Shown here piece after piece: positions 23,301 to 35,300 of a DNA stretch of 64,000 nt. A program made the position numbers and the translations under genes. The notes below the pieces were generated by a model. That model ran no database searches. It was not told where the DNA came from and was given only the letters and a program-made list of their open reading frames with translations. Position 1 is the stretch's first letter. The number at the start of each line of letters is the position of its first letter. Origin of the DNA: Cristatella mucedo. Its lineage: Eukaryota; Bryozoa; Phylactolaemata; Cristatellidae. The stretch is taken from positions 62,001 through 126,000 of the forward strand of contig WPIO01000202.1 in assembly GCA_009760855.2 (NCBI GenBank). The letters are read 5' to 3'.

Positions 23301-26300
23301 ATTACTTTGTTGTACACTCTGGCTTTATTACAACCGCTTATGATATAGCAGAGGCTACGACATGAGATCCATTACTAATTGACATGATTCTTACCATCTC
23401 GTAAAGAGCATAGAGCTATAAGAGAGCTGAACCGCGTGTGACACTAAGACTACCTACAGCTTGTTCCCTTTATGTAATTCATAAATTATCGGTTCTCTTA
23501 AGTTACAGTTTAAGAACTAGATCTCACTTGCTACTAGCACATTGGGAGAGCCATTAAATACTTACAGTTATCCAAGTATCTTCACTGAGCCATGAATTCT
23601 TACAAGCAAGCTCACGTGTGTGTGCCCATCTGTTAGGGTGAAAGTGTTTGTGTGCACAGGAACTTCACAATTTAAGGTCTGTAGCAATTCATTCATACCA
23701 TCTAAACAAAATGGACTACAAGAGGTCTGCTGACACGTCAGTGACTAAACGGGGGAATTATACCAATGGGGGGCATGCAACATCCTTAGCTCGACAGGAA
23801 AGATGGAAAAGAATGGCTTATTAGAACCCTATTATCTGCAAATAGGTTACAGGAATACACTCATTGAACCAACATTCACTGCAGACACACAAGATGCGTA
23901 GCAGCATTTTGCAATAGATTTTGCATATAGGCGATCGTACCCAGGTTTACAGCACGCAAAATAATAATAATAAAACCTGGCACTGAAAGCATGAAATGTA
24001 ATCACCGTTGTCAAGCCGGCCTTGCACATTGTATGACACCCAGACAGAACTTCAGTAACTAATTACTTGAACGACTTTCTTAAATATGCACTCCTTAAAT
24101 ATAACTGCTGCCAACTGGGGCAAAACTCAGCAGCTTGGCTTGCATATTGTAACTTTGAAACTGCCACATTAAACAGTCACAGACGAGTTCCTCATCAAGA
24201 AACACTAAATCTACCTAAAGCTTATGATAATCACTCAAAGACCCCATTAATTAACCATTAATGGTCTTGCTCTGACCTATTAAGAAGTGATACGTCATAA
24301 TCATGATTTGCATAGAACCCTGCAACAGCTCTGTGATCTCTGTGATAACTGTTGCAACGACTTATAAAACGCCTGGATTGAGATTATGCTCATTTAGGGT
24401 GCTACACATATACGTGGTATCACTTATCAATAAAATCGCTATGCCACATCTATTTTGTTAGCAACATATATATTAGTATTATATTACATATTACATTAGT
24501 CCGTTAACCAACATTCAGGAGTTGATAACAATTTTTACTGCCATCTCACCTCGGCACGTGGGTAATCGGGAGGACCATTATAGCCTGGTCGACCCCGAGG
24601 ACCTGAGTGGAAATCATCAAAATCCTCGCCATAGCGTCCACTGCCACGTCCGGGGCCCCTTCTGCCATAGCCATCGTCATAGCGGTCATCATACTCATCA
24701 GGTAAACGGCCACCCCGTGATGATGGTGGCTCACCTACAACACACAAGAGCAAGAACATCAGCCACATCACCGAGCAGCAAATGAGCAGTAAAAAATATC
24801 CTGGCGAATAGCTCTAACCACAACAGCAAATGGTCTGCAAACGTCCATACAAAAAGCATATTGACAGGCACACGGAGGCCTAATGTACACCGCCAAACAG
24901 AGGTCACGCACTTCGGCAAGAGTAGGTGCACTATAAGTTGGGGCAAAGTGCAACCGTGACTATACCGGGATATTTAGATGGACCACCACCACCAGCTGGT
25001 CCTTGCCGAGGGCTTGGCGGAGGTCTTTCCCCGAGCAGCGTACGATTAGGAGACTGAACTACAAGAGCAGAAAAAATAACAGAGGTAATAATACTGTATT
25101 TGCATAGCTACGACCCAGTGCACACCCAGTTACACAGGCCTTCCACAGTACTCACAAATGGCACGGCGAGTTTTGTTGGATGAGCTGAAACTACACACAA
25201 GCCAGCCGGACAAACAGCATCGAGTTGCTAACCATGAATCAACACGACACGAAGAAAATAAGAGCAACTAAACATTAAACAAACAGCAGTGGCACAACCA
25301 GTATTCACTGCCCTCTGCAGAGAAGCACCACTATATAATAAGGAATCTTGTCAGCTGCTGGACAACGACCGACCGCAGTGGCAACAGCAGGTAGAAAGCT
25401 GCATCAGCACAGGCCAAAATAAACAACCGGTGGCCAGGCTATGCGTAGCTATCACCTATGACGAAAAGGCAGACACAGGCGATCCTCGCATTTCATCAAG
25501 CGCAGACGGCGACACTGCGAACGTGTCCACTGTGTGCCGGCGGCGGCAGCAGCAGGCCAGAGATCGACTCCTGCAGCCTACACCCAAGAGAACAAACAGG
25601 AAACAATGCACAGTAAGTACGCCCCCAAAAAGCAAGCAACATAGATGCGCCTCGCAACTTCGCCGCGCTCCTGCAACCGCAGGTGGCGCGCGGGTTGCGG
25701 AGCAGTTTATTGTAAATTATCTGTGCATACACACTAGACATCGCTTATGGTACAGCATGAGGCACAATGATTTCGTAGCAGTGTCAGCATGGGCAAACCC
25801 CAGCACAACAGCTGGAGCAGCCATAAGCACTTTGGCGGCACACCTAGTCAGAATCATAAGTCAAAGCCACGGTTGGGAAAGTAAGCATTGAAAACACGTC
25901 TCTACAACGACAGTAGCTTCGGCACAGGTGCAGAAGGGGACTACATGGGCAACATGCTGCAAACCCTCGATCGTCAATATCGGCTGAGCACAGCAGTGGA
26001 TGTATATATAGGAGCCCCTTCCTGAAGAACGATACTACTAAAATAACCGAATAAAAAACACGATTGTGAGCTAGTAGCTTGGATGCAAGACGGTGGCGGC
26101 AGCGGCAGCAGCAACTGCACCTGACATGCAGACATAAAGCAAACCTCGGTGAAGACAGAGCAGCGTAATGCAGCTCTGCGACCCGTCTGTTGGGCGGCTG
26201 ATGTAAAGAGCAGCTCAGTGCAGTGTCTCTGTTGCTGATGCTGTTGGTGATGATCGTGCCTGCTCGCTGGCAGTCAGCTGCACTTCTCAGCAATGTGCGG

Positions 26301-29300
26301 GTGAAATGAGGCAGCCACTGTGTGCAGCCACGCCCATCGAGCCACGTACTTGCCGAGCTGCTGCTAAGCACTGCTGCTTTCACTCGTGCATTGTCAAGAG
26401 AAAGGGGGCTGCATGTGTCGAGTACGATTGAGCCAAGCCGTGTGTTGGTTGCGAGTGGTCAGCTGACTGAGATAGCTGTGGCTTTGACTGCACTTGAATG
26501 TCGGCTCACACCTGCCAGATCTCGTGGGGGCAGTGTCTGTCTGAATACTGCTTTCACCTTTTCTTAGCACTCAGGCTGATGCAGCAAGTGTGCTGCTGCT
26601 GGTGCAGTGGCTGGGTGGGCAGAATCGTGTCAGATTGTCAAATCCAGTCAGCTGCTCTGATCAGAAGCTGATGGCATTCGTGAGGTGAGCGCTGTTGGTG
26701 ATGAGCGACACCAGCTTTCTTTGTCTGCGTTCTGCAATCATTTCTGCGTGAACTGGTAATAATAAGAATAGAGTGCAGTGCTGCAGGCTTTCCATGCAGA
26801 ATTCGAGTGTCTTTGACCGAATGATACTGTCACGACCTGCTGCTGCTGCTGCTGCTGCTAACTGGCCGCAGCAGCAGTGTTCAGTTGCAGCACCTGTCTT
26901 CACCGACAAGCATGGGTTTGCTGGTTGTGTGCACAGGCCTGCATGTGTCAGCTTGGTTCCGTGAATCACAAGCATATGCAAGATGAACTGGTAAGCACGT
27001 GAATGAGAAACTTTATACACTACCATTTGCTGATAGGGCAGACCTGCCCAACTAAGGATGGTTACCATTAACTTAAAATGAAGTGGTGAATAAGCTGTCG
27101 AATCTATCTCTTCTGTGAAAAGCTTTAGCACGACATTGACAAGTTGCTAGGGAGGCCACACAGCAATTGCAAATCAACATAACGCAATGATCTAGCTTAC
27201 TAATGTCAACTGCTTATACCAGCACGAACAAGTGAAATATATTGTATATTTGCTGATTCAACAGCCTTATTTATACAGTAGTAAGGCATGAGCAGTTTTT
27301 TGCCCATCTAGGCTCAAAACCACGACCCGTGTCCAATATGGGAGAATCTTACCATTAAGCTTACGACAAAGCAACAAATGGAGAAATCCAAATGATTCAA
27401 AAGTGACGTTTCCGAGTAAGCTTTTATGCCATGCTTCGTCACAAGTGCATCCTGACACTTGTCATGTTACCACCAACCAAAATAACATATGGTCATGCTT
27501 CTTTTACAGCATTGGTTCTCAACCTTCCTAATACCATAAAATTAGTGTATGCAAAATGTAGAAATGTGTTTTCCGATGGTCTCAGGCGACCCCTGTAAAA
27601 GGGTCGTTCGACCCTCAGACGGGTCGCGACCCATAGGTTGAGAACCACTGCTTTACAGTATTTTCGCCTAGAAGGAGATTAAATGCTCTGGGGGTGCCAT
27701 ACGAATGTATCGTTATTATTACAAAAGTACTAAAGGCATAACTGAGAGCACCAAACTCTTGCATTTATCATGTTGGATTCCATTACATGCACTCCCAATA
27801 TGTTTTGCTTTCATACATGCAAGCCTGCTTCTGTACATGTGTGCACCAACCAATGCATCTGCTAATGTAGGTGAGCACACATGCAAAAGCACACAACATA
27901 TAGGCATAGACTGCACACCTAAAGATCTAAGCACATGGATTTTTCTGCATCAGCTTACAGGGGTTTGAATTTCTTGAGTACAATTCATTTAACTTATTTC
28001 ACTGCACTTGGCTAGCACACCTTAGCAACGTTCCAGCGGTCCGAAGTTTTCTGACAACTACAGGTGGCCATGGCTAAATAGCTCTGGACCAGTAGTCGCA
28101 CAGGCGCTTGCGGCATTCTAGGCTGAAACATATCGTTTCGAATCAAAATACAATCGTGCCTTAAACATGCAAGCCTTCTCTGCAAACATAATTTTCCAGC
28201 AGTCTAGTCATCACCTAAAGTCACTGAAGTGGATAATGAGCCCAAGATGATTGGACGAAAGATAAGATTGCTAGAGTAAGAATAGGCAGCTGTGCATGTG
28301 CTAATTGCACAAAAACCACATCGGACTGGAAGTCACAGCACAATCAATTGTTGCAGTTCTTACCATTTCCTCCTCCACCAGGGTTAGGGTTAGTATAGTC
28401 CCAACTTTCCGAGTCATTCTTATATACGTTGAGTCGGTCCGGCTAAAACAACAGTATAGCATGTGTCAGTCTTAGACCAACAGACAAGCGCCCATACCCA
28501 TTTTATGACCCAGGGAGTGAATTGGAAGTTCTACAGCAGAAAATCTTGTATTGTCCGCTTCAACCGGGTGAAGGCTTTACAGGGTTTTACGCTGCTGTAC
28601 ACAAAACAATGCTTCATCAGCTGATGCAGGTTTCATCTTATTTTTTATGACGAAGTATCCTGCTTTTTTGGTCATTGACAAGTGGCCTACTGAGCTGATT
28701 GATCCTAGTGACAGAAGACAAGCAAGCCTTCTTCCATATATGCATGCACCAATGCTAATGTCCATGCACGTGACCTGTCCATGCACGTGACCACACACTC
28801 GAAAGCACAATTTATCATGAACGTGGTCCTAGCGAGAGAATCATCATGAAGTGCGAGCACCAAGTCAGTCAGCTCTTTCTTGCCAATGACCAGTCCTCAT
28901 GCTTACCTTACCAAGCACAAACTTGAATTCTGACTTCTCTTGATGACGACCGGTCCCCCTAACTGTATGCATACATACGCCCTCGGCAGCACTGTTTCCC
29001 AAAGTGACGGGAGAGAGCCATAGCTAGGCAATGTGAAGCAGGCCCTTTGCCGTGAGCTGCAGCTCACCTTAGCATATTCAATCTTGAGAGTGCAGCACCC
29101 CGAATAGATGTCGCAGCCATTGAGCGATTGTCGGGCGCGCTTGGCTGTCTCGGAGCAGTCAAACTCAACCATGGCCTGCACGCCATTCTTTTTAAACACG
29201 ACAATGCGCACCACATCCCCACTGGGGCTGCATATGGTGTGAAGAACATCCTACAAGCAAATCAGGAAGCAGGACCAGATGAGGCAGCTGGCAATTCCCC

Positions 29301-32300
29301 TTTCATCCTATACAGGCACACAAAGAGCAAGCTTAACAAAGCATCGCCTGCAGCTGATGCCAGGCATTAGTAGCTAGATTACAGCTACTGCACAAATCCC
29401 TGCTGCTGCGCTTGCCGACAAATAATCAAATCCCACAAGTCATCGACTGTGAAATCCACCTTGCCAGACAATGTCTTGGCCAGAGCCCCGCTTACAGACG
29501 TTAACCATGCTTTCCAAATACAGATAAAAAATATATGCATGCTCACTAGCAGAAGACTTCTTGTGTCAGAGCTTGATTCCTAGTGCACGCAGGGGTCGAT
29601 GGCATGCATGGTCTAACCAGTGTTAAGAACTGCTAGAAACATGGAATATGATCTCAGAAGAAACTAGTCCGTGTCTCATTTAACGAACCAGTGCACTGGC
29701 TGCATCAGCACCACAAGTAACATAACAAGTAACTGACACAAGCTATAGTTGGTTGTCAAGGAAGTTGGATTTCGAAGCTCAAATACTGTACTTTGTAGTT
29801 ACTCTATTTGACAGCAAGATATCAAACGCTGCATACTGCCAAGTATTTGTGTATTAGAACTACATCAGCAGGCATCTTTTTTAAATTCAGGCTCTGAAAT
29901 GTTTGTTTTGAGCTGAAATTAATGTTTTCACAGGCTTCGCATTCATTCAGTATGCCTAGCATTGCAAAAAAATCCTCATAAAACTCCTAGTGGAGTAGCA
30001 GCCCCCCCCCCTAGCAGCTGCGGCAATACTGCAAGGTTTTTTGAAACTAAGTGGATATAAAAAATATGTCATCAAAAGCACATTTTTGTAGTGCTAAAAT
30101 GAAGTTCCACTGTCGATATAAGCAAAGACATGTCCAAGCCACTCGAGCAGACAGCAAACCAAACTGTCAAAACACACCTGGCTCTATCGTTCTCCAAATG
30201 TCTTGCACTTATAAACAGTGGTCTTTTAGATTAAAATTTGCCTCCTCGAAAGCTTAGTGCACTAGATATAGCAATCTTCTGTAACAGTTCGATATACAAG
30301 TCTTGGGTCACGAGGCCAAGAATCTTCTACAGAAGCCTCTCTAAAGCAGCCCGTGACCATAACAACTTTGCAGAAAATGGGTCTTCTTAAAGAAATGATA
30401 AAGCATTATTGATGAAGCCGTGCATCTATGATACACATTTTAAGTTACCACAGATAGCAAAGACTCATTGATCCATTCGATTTTGCTCAAGCCTTTGTGT
30501 GTCCAGTGTGCTCTTCCCTAACCACTGCAAATGACACAACTCATGCATGACAGAAGTGGTGTCCTTTTAAGTTCGAGCAAAGATACTTCATTTATCAAGT
30601 CGACACCCAATCGCACCCCTACCTACTAGCCTCACAGTTGCACCCTGCAGGCTTTGAGCATAATATTAATAATATACATTTGTATAGTGCCCTCACAGAA
30701 ATGAATCTCCTCATAGTCACTTTGTAGACGATGTGCAGAAAGCATAACCAAATGATTAGTGGTAACATTTGCAATGCCATCAAGCAGAACATTGTTAGAT
30801 GTGACATTCGAAGGGTACAAAGTAGATGCAGTTAAACAAATAGATGCAGTTTGTAGCAGCAGGCACAGTGTTAGCATGCATGAGCACACAAAGGACGAAT
30901 CACAAAACCAGCTGAACGCTGTAATAAAGCCTCACATGAGTTAACTAATTACCTAGAGCATCGTTAATAATTTATTTTCTACGGGAAGTAGCAGCGTGTC
31001 TCCAAGGCCAAGTCTCTTTGCGTTATCCATGATACTGGACATGGCTATCCTTAGATTGTATCTCTTAGTCTCAACAATTTGAAGTTGCATAGCAATTGCA
31101 ACACTGATAAGGCATGTTTCGAAAAAGGTCAATTTGGCCCGGTGCAAGGCAATTAACTTACTGACGATAGTTTTAGGCTAGACAGCAAGTATATGCATGC
31201 TGTCTAATCGTCACCAATAAGGGGTCACCAAATCAGTGGACAAACACGCACACACGCACGCACGCACACACACAACTTAACTTCAGAACGGAACCACTGA
31301 CATCGGAGGACAAGTGAAAGTACAAGCTTTGTCGAACATTGCATTAAACACAATTTCATAACACTCGTGCAAATAAATTAGCACTAGCAAAAAATATATT
31401 GAGCATTTGCTTGTCGAAAACCTCTGCCAATAGACATGAATATTTCCTGAACAGAACTGTGTGAGAATGAGTCGAACCTGCTTTGTCAAATAGCACTTAA
31501 ATGGCAGGCCACAGAAACATCACTAGTAATCATCGATGAGCAAACACTGATGGCTATTTTTGCATCAATAACCTCATCAAAGGCTTAGGCAGCAGCAGGC
31601 AATTTGTATCTTACCACCGTGATAGGATACTTGGGATTCTGGATCGTGAAGAGAAGAACTTTATTTTCAGCACCTGCTGATGTGCCGGGACCTTGTTCAA
31701 CCCTGCAATAAAACAAGGCTACAATTAACATTTGCAAGTTTGTAATACAACCAACTAACATGCTTTTCACTACAAGTAAGGCTACGTGACTGCCATGGGC
31801 ACACAAACCAGTCATATACATAAACTGAAGTCCTATCTCAGTGAGACTCCAGTGTTGATGTGAATGGACAAAGATCATTGAAGGAACCCCTGAAATATGG
31901 GCTACCTAAGGGCTTTGTGCTTGGCCCACTTCTTTTCACGGTTTATACTCTCCCTCTTGCCGATGTGATTGCCAAGCACAATCTAGGCTTTCACATCTAT
32001 GTGCAAACTCAGTTGTACCTTTGCTTTGAACCCTTCTAACCATCCAGCGAGTCAAATTCTCTCAACTCCCTTGCTGCATGTATTAATGGCATTCACACAC
32101 GGACGCAACAAACGTTCTTAAATTGAATGATGATAAAACCCACTTACTAGTTATGGGTGATTCAGAAATGGGAAAGGCAAACGCTCAAAATCGGCATTGC
32201 TAGGTCTCCTGTTGAATCGGCACGAAATCTATGTATCATGTTACAAGGTGATCTTTCATTGGACGACCACATCAGCTCCACAGTCAAGTCTGCCTACTGT

Positions 32301-35300
32301 CAGCTACAAAACATTGCTAAAATTCGGGCTTGTTTAGACAGGGATACCACATCTAAGTTAGTCCATGTATTTGTGAAATGCCGTGTTGACTTCTGCAACT
32401 CACTGCTTGCTGGACTACCGGCCTGTGCACTCAGGCGTTTACAGCTGGTGCAAAACTCTGCAGCTAGGCTTGTCTGTCGTGAGCATCACAGCTGCCACAT
32501 CACACCGCTTCTCGGCGACCTGCACTGACTCCCAGTCAAGCAAAGCATCGACTTCGAGGTTTTGTCACTCACTTTCAGGTCACTTCATTCTTTGGCTCCA
32601 GCCTATCTCTCAGATCTACTCCCCACCAGGCTAAGCATAGTTCCACCCACTTTTCAAAATTTTACCTGTTTACCCACACCTCATACAAATCTCGGATCCT
32701 TTGGAGACCGTGCGTTTAGTTCGTATGCTCCCAAAGCCTGTAGCTGCCGAGTTTTGCACCAGCTGTAAGCACCTGATTGCACATGCCGGTAGTTCAGCAA
32801 GCAGTGAGTTACCGAAGGCAAGATGGGATGTCACAAATGCATGGACCAACTTAGATGTGGTATCACTGTCTAAACAAGCCCGAATTTTAACAATGTTATG
32901 TAGAGGAAAGTACTGTGGAGCTGATGTGGTCGTCTAATGACTGGTCACGTCGGAACATGAAACCTAGATTTCGTGCCAATTCAACAAGAGATCACAGAGC
33001 CGATTTTGAGGACACATAGAGCACACAGAACCGATTTTGAGGACACACAAAACAGCCACCACTAGCATATTTTTCATGTCACTGTTGTCAGGTGGATAAT
33101 TCGATAGATCTGGGGACAGGCTTGTGTGTGCAGCCACGACACTGCTTCATCATAAGTGGTTCCAAACCTTCGTGAGTGGTGCTAAAGCTTGCAGAGTGGT
33201 ACAAATACTGAATAAGGACAGAAACACAAAGGCCCAATAAAGACCGGGAGAACCAAAACTCTTTAAACCTAAGATGGCAGCCGTCTTCTTGAGCAGCCCA
33301 TTATAATGACCATTTGGCTAACACGCAAACCAATCTTCGAATGAAAGCCTGGCAAAAGTACTGTGAGTAAATTTGCATAGATAATCCGGCAAATAGCTAA
33401 GCACTATTTACTACGTTGTACTAAGTGCAAACACTCCCTGATAGTGCAGTGGTGGACTAAGGGTAGCATCAATGGAACTTTCACTTGACAGAGCTCTAAG
33501 AATATACTGGTGCAGCAGCATGCCCAAATCAAAGCTGTCTGTTGAAGACGAGTTTCTTGGTACAATTGATGTCGTTACATTGCTTGTGTGAATCCAAAAA
33601 CAAACAAACATAAATGTACCCCTAACGGCTCTCTCCTATCATTAGATGAGTTTATGTATGGCTGCTACCCACCCAGTGTTACAGCCAATTATATTAAAGA
33701 TGCCAACAACATAAACGACATCCCAGGATCTGAAAGAAAAGTCCAAGAAGGAATACTTGCAATTGAATACTCATTTCACTAGGTCTACCATAACTGAGAA
33801 AATGCAAACCCCACTACTCACAATTATGTTGATACGCCAGCAAAGATGAAGCACAATCTGGCTAAGAAACCAAGCTCATTCGAAGTACACACAAAAAATA
33901 GGAACAGTCGTACACAGTACAAATATGGCATAAGATACAGCAAAAGGCACCAACTGGCAGAAGACTATGCACTATGCAGCAATCTTACGAAGGTCGCTTT
34001 ATGGTCGTGCTTGTCGAGAAGTTAAAGAAAGCAGGCTGGCCGCTGACAAATATCGTGTTGCTCTGACAGAATTTCACCACAGCAGCAGCTACCTTGATGT
34101 CCTACAAAAAAGCTAATCATGAATAAACAGCTGCGCCTGACAAGGAAATAACCTTTTAGAAGGCAACAGGTATTCGTGACAAACACGGTGTTAAAGAACT
34201 TGCATGATGATGCGTGTCAAGACAGCCCAATACCCCTTTGTGTGAATGAATAGACTGAGACTCTCAAGATGAGAAGAGTCGTTTATAATTAATCACTAAT
34301 CGACCATTAACTCAAATAAATACCGCACCTATGCTATGTTTCCTATTGGCATTGCCGATAGGGACAGCTCATGGCACGAGTGAGCTACGAGAACGAGAAA
34401 CACTGTGCAATACATCCTGCTGGACCATTCTACCAGAGACTATTTAAAGGTTTCCTTGAACTAGTGGGTGGCATTGCATTTCACTTACTTCAGCTTTAGC
34501 GAGTCCTTCCAAATAAAACGATTAAATTTCAGGTGGTCGTGAAAAAGGACGGCCAATGACCCATGGAAAAGCAGCCGCGCTGGGATTTTCAAAGAGCAAA
34601 GCAATGCTACCTATTGGCTGCCAGTTTTGAAAAACCATGGATTTCAGTTTCAGCATTATTTAGTTGAAAGAATGTGGCCGACATTGAGGATCTAATGTCC
34701 GCAAGGCTAACGTTATCAAAAACCGTTTATAAAAAACTGCAGACACCTCCAGAGGCTAAGGTTAAGGTGAAAAGAATCAACCGTTTCGTGGAGCCCTTTC
34801 ATGTGATGAATTAGATTGATCTTACTCTCAATTATCTTCATTGACAAATGGCTGCTGCCAAAAACAAAACCCACAACAGCAACAATTATCACTGTATACA
34901 CAAAACTTCGTGAAGGCTACACAAATTAACAAAATTTTAGTTGCAAAAAGGGGAATGCTTGACAGAAACTACAGCCTACAGCTTGTTGCCTATGACTCCC
35001 CAAGATGGGGTAAGTGCTGCTAAGCAAAGCACACTGACACTGCATGGCACAAACCCATTGGTCGAGCATATATGGTGGTTCGTGCTCAAACAATCCTTAA
35101 AATTATTATTATAATCAGCAGAATAGGTCTACTCTTAAATGCCTGCCATCAAACTATTATTGATAAAACACTCATAACTGGCACATCTTTAAGGCAACCT
35201 GCTTAGCTACGTATAAGCACATAAACGACGAATCACAGGGACTCACTAAATGCTGTAATAAATAGCATTTTCAAGTTCTTTTTGAATGTGATCAAGTCAG

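Noticed and set aside
28375-28395. GGTTAGGGTTAG, a telomere-like string
   Set aside because: It is the antisense of HNRNPL exon 7 codons for TNPNP; only two units and fully explained by coding.
31230-31275. CA/CG repeat (CACACACGCACG...) as an hnRNP L binding site
   Set aside because: It is CA only on the plus strand; the HNRNPL transcript would carry TG/CG there.
33600-34330. Plus-strand frames resembling a decayed transposon ORF
   Set aside because: The most convincing part is the antisense of HNRNPL exon 4 (34101-33989); the rest has no family signature.
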